A stretch of 64,000 nucleotides of DNA, taken from JBAZLV01 sp041650055 (lineage in GTDB: Bacteria > Nitrospirota > UBA9217). Of the stretch, positions 7,014 to 14,469 are shown one piece after another; positions within the stretch are counted from its first letter, which is position 1, and every line of letters starts with the position of its first letter. The position numbers and the translations under genes are program-made. The notes beneath the pieces are model-generated. The model was not told where the DNA came from. It ran no database searches and saw nothing but the letters and a program-made list of their open reading frames with translations. The DNA is taken from the NCBI GenBank assembly GCA_041650055.1, contig JBAZLV010000003.1, positions 60,628 through 124,627 on the forward strand. The letters are read 5' to 3'.

Positions 7014-8321
7014 ATGAACCTGAAAGACTATTTCGAATTCTCAAAATATCAAACGACGTACAAAAAAGAAACGCTCGCTGGAATTACCACGTTTCTTACG
7101 ATGGCGTATATCATTGTGGTGAATCCCGCTATTCTTGAAATTGCAGGTATTCCAAAGGGACCTTCCATGACTGCCACGATTATTTCGGCAGTATTCGGGA
7201 CGCTGATCATGGGCGTGTACGCAAAACGGCCGTTTGCTATTGCACCATACATGGGAGAAAATGCGTTTATTGCATTTACCGTTGTAAAGGTGCTCGGCTA
7301 TTCTTGGCAGGTGGCGCTTGGCGCAATTTTTATAGCCGGGGTACTGTTTACGATTTTAACCGTGCTGAAAATCCGCGGGTGGATGGCTGATAGCCTGCCG
7401 CGGTCATTGAAATACAGCTTTGCCGTCGGAATCGGATTGTTTTTAACTTTTATCGGCATGAATGAAACCGGGATCGTTGCGCTCGGCGTCCAGGGGGCTC
7501 CGGTCAGTTTGGGAAACCTTTTGCATCCTACGGTATTGCTGGCCTTGTTCGGTTTTTTTATCATTATCTGGATGATTATAAAACGAGTCCATGGCGCTAT
7601 CATCATCGGCATGCTTACAACAACCATTCTCTCTTTTTTCATGGGCATAACACCGCTTCCCCGGGTCTGGATAGATCTGCCTCCGAATCCGGCACCTTTG
7701 TTCATGCAGCTTGATATTCTTGGAGCATTGAGCCTCAAAAACTGGCCTGTTGTTCTCATCATTTTTATTATGGCATTTGTGGATACGGTCGGAACGCTTA
7801 TTGGTTTGTCAGCGCGCGGAAATTTGCTTGATGCAGACGGCAATCTCCCGGATATTGAAAAGCCGATGCTTGCAGATGCGCTTTCAAATCTGGCAGCGCC
7901 GGTGTTTGGTACGACGACTTCAGGCGCGTTTATTGAATCAGCAGCAGGAATAGAAGAAGGCGGACGAACAGGTTTTACAGCGATTGTTGTTGCCGGATTA
8001 TTTCTGGTCGCATTATTTTTTGCACCCATCGCGACGATAGTACCTCCTCATGCCTACGGCACAGCTCTTATTGTTATCGGTATCTTCATGATCAGTCCGA
8101 TCACCAATCTTAATTTTACGGATTACACTGAACTCGTGCCGTCCTTTCTCACGATTACGCTTATGGTTTTTACCTTCAATATTGGTGTCGGTTTAACGGC
8201 CGGTCTCTTATCTTATCCTCTTCTTAAAGTTGTTTCCGGTAGATATCGCGAAGTCCCTCCGGGGATGTGGATATTCGGAATCTTAGCGTTGATGTTTTAT
8301 TTGTTCTATCCTTATAAATAA
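7014..8321 (+). CDS. NCS2-family purine permease (AzgA-like)
   Basis: 435-residue membrane protein with at least twelve hydrophobic segments, matching the AzgA branch of NCS2 nucleobase transporters (adenine, guanine, hypoxanthine uptake with protons). Family motifs are TTFLTMAYIIVVNP near the N-terminus, AIAPYMGENAFIAF, the Asp motif MAFVDTVGTLIG, and TSGAFIESAAGIEEGGRTG. The start ATG at 7014 gives the family-typical MNLKDYFEF beginning; the frame is open to 6885, but that extra stretch is hydrophilic and atypical. The Shine-Dalgarno AGAGG is weak. It stands alone and diverges from cysM. Exact substrate cannot be read. Confidence 0.88.
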   Translation: MNLKDYFEFSKYQTTYKKETLAGITTFLTMAYIIVVNPAILEIAGIPKGPSMTATIISAVFGTLIMGVYAKRPFAIAPYMGENAFIAFTVVKVLGYSWQVALGAIFIAGVLFTILTVLKIRGWMADSLPRSLKYSFAVGIGLFLTFIGMNETGIVALGVQGAPVSLGNLLHPTVLLALFGFFIIIWMIIKRVHGAIIIGMLTTTILSFFMGITPLPRVWIDLPPNPAPLFMQLDILGALSLKNWPVVLIIFIMAFVDTVGTLIGLSARGNLLDADGNLPDIEKPMLADALSNLAAPVFGTTTSGAFIESAAGIEEGGRTGFTAIVVAGLFLVALFFAPIATIVPPHAYGTALIVIGIFMISPITNLNFTDYTELVPSFLTITLMVFTFNIGVGLTAGLLSYPLLKVVSGRYREVPPGMWIFGILALMFYLFYPYK

Positions 8322-8390
8322 TCATCTCCGTTTTTGAATTCTCTTTTCTCCTTAATACTTAGGTTTCCCTTTCGTTTTAAGCCCTCTTGC

Positions 8391-8418
8391 TTGACAAAGT
8401 CTGGATGCGTTCTATACT
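8391..8418 (+). promoter_or_regulatory. consensus-like sigma-70 promoter
   Basis: TTGACA (8391-8396), 16-bp spacer, TATACT (8413-8418). It would give a leader of about 145 nt before the secreted protein gene at 8572. The rest of 8322-8571 holds no ORF or obvious structure. Confidence 0.75.
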
Positions 8419-8571
8419 TAAAACGTATTGCAATTTTTTTTATTTCGTTTTTATATTTTTGGAAATGATTTTATCTTTTTTGCATCCTGCGTGTCTCAAT
8501 GAATAATCCAATTCAGCAAGAGCAATCAAATGAGATTGCACAACGCTTAACACACATTTCAGGAGGAACAG

Positions 8572-8994
8572 ATGATGAAAAAAGTACTTATTACAACAGC
8601 AGCATTATCTCTTGCACTTGCAGTACCCGCGCTTGCCGCGAACAGCGATCAATCACAGACGTTTAATCAGCAAAAATCTCAGCTGCTAAAAAACATGGAT
8701 CAGCGCATTGACAGCATGAAGACTGCAAGACAATGCATAGATCAGGCTGACAATGCAGCAGATATTCAAGCCTGCAAACAAAAACATAGGGAATATATGA
8801 TGAATCATAAAGGTTTGATGCGGGAAGATATGAAAAAACGAGGTGCTGAAGACCCCCAGGGTCGAATGCATAGACCTGGTGGACCTAGAGAAGGGATGTA
8901 CAGCGGGGGCGTAGGCAGCAGGCCTGCTTCACAAGGGAGTTCAGCAACAGGTACGCAAGGGACAACCGGAGGAACAGGTGGTCCCGGAAGATAA
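8572..8994 (+). CDS. small secreted protein, Gly/Pro-rich tail
   Basis: 140 residues, not recognised as a named family. A clear signal peptide (MMKKVLITTAALSLALAVPA, then LAA) is followed by a helical, charged domain with two cysteines (ARQCIDQ and IQACKQK) and several Met-rich stretches (EYMMNHKGLMREDMKK), then a low-complexity tail rich in Gly, Ser and Thr. AGGAGG precedes the ATG, and the gene has a near-consensus promoter and its own terminator, so it is an independent and probably well expressed gene. The layout resembles small periplasmic Met-rich stress or metal-related proteins, but no function can be assigned. Confidence 0.75.
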   Translation: MMKKVLITTAALSLALAVPALAANSDQSQTFNQQKSQLLKNMDQRIDSMKTARQCIDQADNAADIQACKQKHREYMMNHKGLMREDMKKRGAEDPQGRMHRPGGPREGMYSGGVGSRPASQGSSATGTQGTTGGTGGPGR

Positions 8995-9004
8995 TTTTTT
9001 CAGC

Positions 9005-9033
9005 GGGGTGGCTTGAGAAGCTGCCCCTTTTTT
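9005..9033 (+). terminator. Rho-independent terminator
   Basis: Stem GGGGTGGCTT (9005-9014) with AAGCTGCCCC (9018-9027), all positions paired if two G-T wobbles are allowed, followed by TTTTTT. Ends the secreted-protein transcript. Confidence 0.8.
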
Positions 9034-9088
9034 ATTTCTACAAAGGTTCCCCTGTCCTGCTTTTGCTGAAGCATTATCTCTTATTTTC

Positions 9089-9116
9089 TTGACTCTTCCT
9101 TGGTTGCTTCTATAAT
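9089..9116 (+). promoter_or_regulatory. sigma-70 promoter
   Basis: TTGACT (9089-9094), 16-bp spacer, TATAAT (9111-9116), 23 bases before the ATG at 9140. Confidence 0.75.
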
Positions 9117-9139
9117 TCAAACATGCAAGGAGGTGGAGC

Positions 9140-9544
9140 ATGATCCAGAATAAAATCGTTGTGCATTATCAGGATGGAAAAATTCTAAAAGGTTTTACCA
9201 GCGATTTTATGCCAACGAAGAATATTTTGCATCTTGCTCCCGTGGATGCTGAGCCGAATTCAAAACCTCTTTCTGTTATGATCCAAAATTTAAAAGCGGT
9301 TTTTTTTGTAAAAGATTTCGTTGGAAATCCTGCTTATCACGAAAAGAAGGAATTTGAACCGTCAAAAACGCTCGTGGGAAGAAAAATCAGAGTTGTATTT
9401 AAAGACAATGAAGTTCTCGTTGGAACTACCCAAGGATATCAACCCGGCCGTCCCGGATTTTTTGTTTTTCCTCTTGATCCGCAATCCAACAACGATCGAT
9501 GCTATGTGGTATCTCCCTGTACCAAAACAGTCACCTTCATGTAA
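9140..9544 (+). CDS. conserved-looking small beta-rich protein, unknown function
   Basis: 134 residues with no signal peptide. Two similar halves are visible: KIVVHYQDGKILKGFTSDF near the start and KIRVVFKDNEVLVGTTQGY near residue 90. Both read as a beta hairpin with a D-G/D-N turn, suggesting a duplicated small barrel fold like those in PilZ- or Sm-like proteins. AAGGAGG precedes the ATG at ideal spacing and a strong promoter lies just upstream, so it is a real and likely abundant protein. I do not recognise the family with certainty and assign no function. Confidence 0.75.
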   Translation: MIQNKIVVHYQDGKILKGFTSDFMPTKNILHLAPVDAEPNSKPLSVMIQNLKAVFFVKDFVGNPAYHEKKEFEPSKTLVGRKIRVVFKDNEVLVGTTQGYQPGRPGFFVFPLDPQSNNDRCYVVSPCTKTVTFM

Positions 9545-9547
9545 ACC

Positions 9548-9937
9548 CTAAAACAGTTCAAACACAAAATTTTTGTTCCGTCTTATGAAATCACGCATGT
9601 GGAAAATAAAAGCGTGATTTTTGCGTCCGGTTGTGTTACAGTAGTCGACGGTTCTCGCAATTCTTCCATCATATCCAAATACCCGCTCCAACGGGAGATG
9701 AATCTGATCATGGTAGTAACGAGAATATACATAATGCGGTCCATGAATTACCGACCACGCAGCTCCATAGTCGGTCATGGAAAAGCTCATTGGACGTCGC
9801 AAAATTTTAATACCTTCCCTTTTTACCTTGCGTATCCGGGAAGTCCCGATATTCCTCGTTCTCCCCCGAGATCCTTTTCGTGATTGCTTTCTTTTTAAAA
9901 ACCGTAACTTCCATGGGTGGGTTAACAATAAAGTCAC
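9548..9937 (-). CDS. uncertain ORF of 129 codons (possible remnant)
   Basis: The only long open frame of the 9545-10091 gap that does not overlap a known gene, ending 3 bases from the convergent gene at 9544. It would start at GTG 9937 with no Shine-Dalgarno. The C-terminal two thirds (from MTDYGAAWSVIHGP) has a protein-like composition rich in Tyr, His and Arg, but no motif is recognised and the opposite strand is also partly open. It may be a decayed gene or non-coding. Bases 9938-10091 hold only a TATAAT at 10040-10045 ahead of aspA. Confidence 0.25.
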   Translation of the reverse strand: MTLLLTHPWKLRFLKRKQSRKGSRGRTRNIGTSRIRKVKREGIKILRRPMSFSMTDYGAAWSVIHGPHYVYSRYYHDQIHLPLERVFGYDGRIARTVDYCNTTGRKNHAFIFHMRDFIRRNKNFVFELF

Positions 9938-10091
9938 TTTTTGTTTCGTAAAAATTGTAGCAACTTTAAAAAGGAATAGTGCTCTTACAACGACAGGAAT
10001 ATGATTTTTTGAAGAAGTAAAATAAGCATTATAACGCTGTATAATCTATTTACAGTGATTTATAAAATAAAGGCACAGGAGGGAGTAAAAA

Positions 10092-11510
10092 ATGGAGAAG
10101 AAAACGAGACTTGAACACGATTTAATCGGAGAAATGGAAATTCCTGCCGATTGCTACTGTGGCGTACAGACGTTGCGCGCAGTGGAAAATTTTAAAATCA
10201 CGGGAATGCCCATTTCACACTATCCTGAATTCATTCAGGCATTCGCATATGTAAAGAAGGCTGCGGCGCTTGCCAATAATGAATTAGGCATCCTTGAAAA
10301 TGATGTCATGAAGGCCATTGTGGGCGCCTGCGATGAAATTATTGCGGGAAAATTGCTCGATCAGTTTATGGTCGACGTATTCCAGGGTGGTGCTGGAACG
10401 TCAACCAATATGAATGCCAACGAGGTCATTGCAAACCGAGCACTTGAACTCATGGGACTGGAAAAAGGGAAATATGACAAAGTCCATCCGAATAACCATG
10501 TCAATCTTTCGCAATCAACGAACGATGCCTATCCCACAGCTATTAAACTTGCCGTTTATGTCCTGCTTAACAAACTTATGAAAAGCATGGAAGTTGTCGA
10601 GAAGGCGTTTGCCGCCAAAGGCAAGGAGTGGGAGAATGTAATTAAGATGGGCCGCACACAGCTTCAGGATGCGGTTCCCATGACGCTCGGCCAGGAATTT
10701 ACCGCTTATGCCTCCTCAATTCGATCCGAGATCACTCAGATACGTGAAGTACAGAAGTTAATGGCTGTGGTCAACATGGGTGCAACGGCAATCGGCACGG
10801 GAATTAATGCACCGCCGGATTATGCACGCGTTGTTGCAAAACATATGGCAAAAATAACCGGCATACCGGTTACCACAGCTTCGGATCTTATTGAAGCCAC
10901 CTGGGATACAACTGACTACGCACAGGTATCTGGTCAATTGAAACGGTTTGCCTTGAAAATTTCGAAAGTTTGCGATGATCTCCGTCTGCTTTCTTCCGGA
11001 CCTCGGACGGGTATCCGCGAAATCAATCTTCCACCGATGCAGCCCGGCTCATCCATTATGCCCGGCAAAGTGAATCCGGTGATTCCCGAGGTCATGAACC
11101 AGGTAGCCTATCAGGTTATCGGGGCTGATGTAACGATTAGCTTTGCATCCTCGAATGGTCAGCTTGAGCTGAACGTTATGGAGCCGGTGATTGCTTATAA
11201 TCTGTTCCAGTCAATCGAATCGTTGAGCAGAACCTGCCATATTCTTGTTGACAAGTGCGTCAAGGGTATTACCGCAAACAAAGATCATTGCCGCAAACTA
11301 GTTGAAAACAGCATCGGTATTGTGACGGCGCTGAACCCGGCAATCGGCTATGAGAACTCAACCATGATTGCAAAAGAAGCGCTTGAAACTGGCAAGTCAG
11401 TGGCAGAACTGGTTCTGGAAAAGAAGCTCTTGACCAAAGAGAAATTAAGTGACCTTCTGACCCCTGAAAACATGCTGCATCCGCGCGACATCAAAAGCAT
11501 CAAGAAATAA
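10092..11510 (+). CDS. aspA: aspartate ammonia-lyase
   Basis: 472-residue member of the fumarase/aspartase superfamily; converts L-aspartate to fumarate and ammonia in the cytoplasm. The signature loop GSSIMPGKVNPVIPE holds the catalytic serine, and the other conserved regions are present (GGAGTSTNMNANEVIANRA and NLSQSTNDAYPTA). The start KTRLEHDLIGEMEIP followed by YCGVQTLRAVENF is typical of AspA rather than class II fumarase. AGGAGGG precedes the ATG and a terminator follows, so it is monocistronic. The pathway role is aspartate catabolism or fumarate supply. Confidence 0.92.
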   Translation: MEKKTRLEHDLIGEMEIPADCYCGVQTLRAVENFKITGMPISHYPEFIQAFAYVKKAAALANNELGILENDVMKAIVGACDEIIAGKLLDQFMVDVFQGGAGTSTNMNANEVIANRALELMGLEKGKYDKVHPNNHVNLSQSTNDAYPTAIKLAVYVLLNKLMKSMEVVEKAFAAKGKEWENVIKMGRTQLQDAVPMTLGQEFTAYASSIRSEITQIREVQKLMAVVNMGATAIGTGINAPPDYARVVAKHMAKITGIPVTTASDLIEATWDTTDYAQVSGQLKRFALKISKVCDDLRLLSSGPRTGIREINLPPMQPGSSIMPGKVNPVIPEVMNQVAYQVIGADVTISFASSNGQLELNVMEPVIAYNLFQSIESLSRTCHILVDKCVKGITANKDHCRKLVENSIGIVTALNPAIGYENSTMIAKEALETGKSVAELVLEKKLLTKEKLSDLLTPENMLHPRDIKSIKK

Positions 11511-11532
11511 GAATCGCATTGTTCAAACAAAA

Positions 11533-11566
11533 AGAGCCATCTATTTTACTGATGGCTCTTTTTTTA
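11533..11566 (+). terminator. Rho-independent terminator after aspA
   Basis: AGAGCCATC (11533-11541) pairs perfectly with GATGGCTCT (11551-11559), followed by a run of T. Confidence 0.9.
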
Positions 11567-11672
11567 TTCGAAAATCGAATGGTATTCTTCGAATTTCCTA
11601 TTCTCGTATCTTTCCTAATCGGTTTCTTTTCCAGCAAGCCCTGATTTTTTCACTACATTTCTCGCTCTGCAC

Positions 11673-11689
11673 TTGGCATGAGTCATGCA
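11673..11689 (+). promoter_or_regulatory. candidate sigma-54 (-24/-12) promoter
   Basis: TTGGCATGAGTCATGCA: GG at -24 and GC at -12 have exactly the canonical 10-base separation, and 15 of the 17 positions fit the consensus (TTGGCACG, four free bases, TTGCA). No good -10/-35 pair is seen nearby. Transcription would start near 11700, 11 bases before AAGGAGG of the peptide gene at 11725. Confidence 0.6.
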
Positions 11690-11724
11690 AAAAAGATCAT
11701 TAAAATTGATAAGGAGGGATACGT

Positions 11725-11838
11725 ATGAAACTTGTTACGGTTTTGATCCTGCTCTCGGTGCTCATTGCGCTGATTTCTTTCCCTGAATTTACAACGGAGC
11801 GAGACCGGCCCATCAGCTATGCCGTATTGCTGCGCTAA
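11725..11838 (+). CDS. 37-residue single-pass membrane peptide
   Basis: A short ORF beginning MKLVTVLILLSVLIALISFP and ending with a hydrophilic tail rich in charged residues (TTERDRPISY). Residues 3-20 form one hydrophobic segment with no lipobox, so the product is probably a small inner-membrane protein with its tail outside. AAGGAGGG sits 7 bases before the ATG, the best ribosome site in this part of the window. The -24/-12 element at 11673 suits a regulated, activator-dependent transcript. The gene ends 23 bases before the convergent pyrB stop. Family and function are unknown. Confidence 0.6.
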   Translation: MKLVTVLILLSVLIALISFPEFTTERDRPISYAVLLR

Positions 11839-11861
11839 CTTGAAATAGAGCCTTGACCACG

Positions 11862-12797
11862 TTAATAACCTGCAAGAATCATTTTCAACAGCGCCATGCG
11901 TACATATAAACCGTTTTCCGCCTGCTCGAAATAACGGGCGCGCGGATCTTTATCAACGGAAAAACTTATCTCCGTAATACGGGGAAGCGGATGCATGATA
12001 ATTGCCTGTTTTTTCATAAGTCCGAGTACTTCATCATTAATAATAAACCGTTCGCTTGCCTTCACGACCTGTTCATAGGTGCTTTGCTCGTCATCCTGAA
12101 ACCGTTCTCGTTGAACGCGCGTTTGATAAATGACATCAGCCTCCGGTGCTATTGCCCGCAAATCATCCGTCTCGTTCCAGGAAATGTTGTGTTCCTTTAA
12201 ATAGGCCTTGATGTCATCGGCCATTTTTGTTTGCTCGGGTGAAACGAAAATAATGTTATTATCCGGAAAATGTTTCCCCAAAAAATAAGACAGCGATCGG
12301 ACTGTACGGCCGTTTGCCAGATCTCCAACCATGGCAATGGTCAGGCCCTTTACTTTTTTAAAAGCCTTTCGAATCGTGTAGAGATCAAGCAGCGCCTGCG
12401 TTGGATGCTGGCCTTTTCCATCTCCTGCGTTGATGACCGGGACACGAGAGAATTGCTGGGCACGTTCTGCCCCTCCTTCCTTGTGATACCGAAGAACAAT
12501 AACATCGCAGTACGCGCTGATGACCCGAATGGAGTCTTCGAGGCTTTCTCCTTTTGCCTTGGAGGAAAATTGGCGAGCGTTTTCCGTGCTGATGACCGCC
12601 CCGCCCTGGCGTTTCATGGCAGATTCGAAACTGAATCGGGTTCGTGTGCTCGGTTCATAAAATAGTGATGCCATAAGTTTTCCCTGCAGCAACGCTTGAT
12701 CTGGTTTTTTTTCCATTTCTTCTGCTATACGGAAAATTGCGTTGATTGTCTCTGAATCGAACTGCTGAGCTTCAATAACTCCTCCCAGTTTTTTCAT
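11862..12797 (-). CDS. pyrB: aspartate carbamoyltransferase catalytic subunit
   Basis: 311-residue transcarbamylase, the first committed step of pyrimidine synthesis (carbamoyl phosphate plus aspartate). The carbamoyl-phosphate site is FYEPSTRTR (residues 46-54), with HPTQALLDLYTI and MHPLPR following in family order. No pyrI-like regulatory chain or pyrC is adjacent. GGAGG precedes the ATG and a TATAAT lies at 12885-12880. The gene stands alone between convergent and divergent neighbours. Confidence 0.95.
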   Translation of the reverse strand: MKKLGGVIEAQQFDSETINAIFRIAEEMEKKPDQALLQGKLMASLFYEPSTRTRFSFESAMKRQGGAVISTENARQFSSKAKGESLEDSIRVISAYCDVIVLRYHKEGGAERAQQFSRVPVINAGDGKGQHPTQALLDLYTIRKAFKKVKGLTIAMVGDLANGRTVRSLSYFLGKHFPDNNIIFVSPEQTKMADDIKAYLKEHNISWNETDDLRAIAPEADVIYQTRVQRERFQDDEQSTYEQVVKASERFIINDEVLGLMKKQAIIMHPLPRITEISFSVDKDPRARYFEQAENGLYVRMALLKMILAGY

Positions 12798-12879
12798 ACC
12801 AATTCCTCCATGCGTATCCTGTATTTAAATGAACAAATAAATGACTTTGTATAAAATTCTGCGATACTCAGCGAGGTCG

Positions 12880-12885
12880 ATTATA
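12880..12885 (-). promoter_or_regulatory. -10 box for pyrB
   Basis: Consensus TATAAT on the minus strand, about 83 bases before the pyrB ATG. No convincing -35 box is found at 16-18 bp, so it may need an activator. The rest of 12798-13041 is AT-rich, with a TATACT at 12974-12979 that could serve the hemerythrin gene on the plus strand. Confidence 0.4.
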
Positions 12886-13041
12886 CCACATTTTTTTAAG
12901 GTGGGTTATTTGAAAATCCTGGATAGTTGTTCTGCTAATGGGTTCCATAAATCCATCTTGTGCCGGATTTTGCTATACTTAAAGTGATACTCCTAACAAG
13001 CGGTATTACTCTGAGCTCATTTCTATGATAAAGATTAAACT

Positions 13042-13587
13042 ATGAAAAAACCGATTCAGGATTTGTACGAAGAACATGGCGGCATCCTCCGTATGCTTTC
13101 GATCATGAAAAAAGTCGCTGCCCGATTACAAGAGGGGAAACCGGTTGAACACGAACACCTTGCTAAAATAATTGACTTTTTTCAAAACTTTGCTGATACA
13201 TGCCATCATGGGAAGGAAGAAAATATTTTATTCCCTGAACTTTTGAAAAATACGGCAAACATTCACGCGATTAACGAATTACTAGGCGAGCACAAAAGCG
13301 GCCGGGATTTTATCAGAGGAATTGCCGAGTCGTTTGAACACTATGAAGCGGGAAACTCGGACGCCTTCCATATAGCGGTTAACGCCCGAGGTTACACGAA
13401 CTTGTTGACAGAGCATATCAAAAAGGAGACCCCATTGTTTTTAGCAGCAGACAAGCAATTGCCCCTTGCTGTACAGAATGAGATGCAGGAACGTTTTGCA
13501 GAATTGGAACGCAATGTCATTGGCCCTGGAAAACATGAAGAATATCATGGATGGCTTCAAGAGCTCAAAGAAATTTATCGTGCATAA
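13042..13587 (+). CDS. hemerythrin-like (HHE domain) protein
   Basis: 181 residues with the HHE cation-binding fold. Likely iron ligands are H14 in LYEEHGGI, H53 and E57 in CHHGKEENILFPEL, H81 in GEHKSGRDF, and H115 with E119 in LTEHIKKETPLF. Such proteins bind O2, NO or peroxide at a di-iron site or act in iron and redox stress. There is no signal peptide, so it is cytoplasmic. No Shine-Dalgarno precedes the ATG. It is followed 16 bp later by a lipoprotein gene and may share its transcript. Confidence 0.85.
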   Translation: MKKPIQDLYEEHGGILRMLSIMKKVAARLQEGKPVEHEHLAKIIDFFQNFADTCHHGKEENILFPELLKNTANIHAINELLGEHKSGRDFIRGIAESFEHYEAGNSDAFHIAVNARGYTNLLTEHIKKETPLFLAADKQLPLAVQNEMQERFAELERNVIGPGKHEEYHGWLQELKEIYRA

Positions 13588-13603
13588 TACTAAGGAGTTC
13601 CCC

Positions 13604-14134
13604 ATGAAACAAAGTACATTGCTGCTTGACCTTGTCGCTGTTACGTTTCTAGTAATGAGCTTTTCGGCTTGTGCGACAGGAAGGCAGATTATTGCACAAC
13701 CTGCAGATTCTGCTGAAGTGAGCGGGACCTTTACTCTTATTCAATATGGATGCAGATATTCGGAGGATATTGAGAACATGGCGATTCTTGTCAATGAAAA
13801 AAGCGGCTATACTTTTACGGTATATTCGCCAGAATTTATGTATAAAACCAAAAAAGGAATGCCAGGGCATCAAGCGCTGAATGAAGCGTTTGCTTTTGTG
13901 CAGTGCAGTTCATACTCGATATGGCACACCGTGCTAAGGAAAATCAAGGATTCTGCCGATACGATCATTGCATATGAGATAAAGCCGATATATCGCCCAC
14001 TCGAGGTCCGGGTTGCAGAACCGTTGATTTCGTCGTACACCGTAGAGGGGAAGATGGTTACCGCATTTATTACACTCGACCCTGTCTTGTTGCAGGAAGG
14101 GGATGCCCGAGAACCTTTTTTGTTAAGACGATAA
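13604..14134 (+). CDS. lipoprotein of unknown function
   Basis: 176 residues starting MKQSTLLLDLVAVTFLVMSF with a lipobox FSAC, so the mature protein would be acylated at the cysteine near residue 23. The frame is open further upstream into the hemerythrin gene, but this ATG has AAGGAG at good spacing and supplies the signal peptide. The mature domain has two further cysteines (YGCRYSED and FVQCSSYS) that could form a disulfide, and its beta-rich pattern ends in EPFLLRR. It is not recognised. It sits between the hemerythrin-like and DUF2934 genes. Confidence 0.75.
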   Translation: MKQSTLLLDLVAVTFLVMSFSACATGRQIIAQPADSAEVSGTFTLIQYGCRYSEDIENMAILVNEKSGYTFTVYSPEFMYKTKKGMPGHQALNEAFAFVQCSSYSIWHTVLRKIKDSADTIIAYEIKPIYRPLEVRVAEPLISSYTVEGKMVTAFITLDPVLLQEGDAREPFLLRR

Positions 14135-14167
14135 ATTTTGCATGAACTTCACTCAAGGAGGAATGAA

Positions 14168-14365
14168 ATGTCAAAAGGATATGAAGAAGAAATTGCCAAG
14201 GTTGCTTATGATCTACATCAAAAACGAGGCGGTCAACATGGGGATGACCAAAGAGACTGGTTTGATGCTGAGAAAATTGTAATGTCCCGGCATCAGAAAT
14301 CGAATCAAGAAACCAAAACGTCTGTGCAGTCAAAATCAAAGAGAAGAAACGTAAAAGCAGCATGA
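14168..14365 (+). CDS. DUF2934 small protein
   Basis: 65 residues. The first half, YEEEIAKVAYDLHQKRGG followed by DDQRDWFDAEKIV, matches the DUF2934 pattern of a helix, a GG turn, then a D/W/AE motif. The tail is basic and rich in Lys, Gln and Ser. AAGGAGG lies upstream of the ATG at 14168, which is why the longer reading from 14138 was not used. DUF2934 proteins are small and abundant in several diderm lineages with no known function. It follows the lipoprotein gene by 33 bp, probably in the same transcript. Confidence 0.75.
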   Translation: MSKGYEEEIAKVAYDLHQKRGGQHGDDQRDWFDAEKIVMSRHQKSNQETKTSVQSKSKRRNVKAA

Positions 14366-14430
14366 GCAGATAGCGCGTTATCTGAAAATAAGAGAACGAT
14401 TAAATTCTTTTTCCCTCTTTTTGAATATGG

Positions 14431-14469
14431 TATACTCCCTCATTCATTTGTATTGACAAGGAGGGAGTA
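14431..14469 (+). promoter_or_regulatory. -10 box and inverted repeat over the TPR gene ribosome site
   Basis: TATACT (14431-14436) overlaps the left arm TACTCCCTC (14433-14441) of a perfect 9-bp inverted repeat whose right arm GAGGGAGTA (14461-14469) contains the Shine-Dalgarno and the A of the ATG. RNA reading in from upstream would hide the ribosome site; RNA started at this -10 would not contain the left arm. Confidence 0.5.

Noticed and set aside
7298..8029. 243-codon open frame antisense to the NCS2 permease
   Set aside because: Shadow of the hydrophobic permease; Pro/Ser/Met/Lys-rich translation and no start signals.
12951..12979. Full sigma-70 promoter for the hemerythrin gene
   Set aside because: TATACT is present, but the only TTG-like -35 is 10 bp away, and the hexamer at 17 bp has a poor match.
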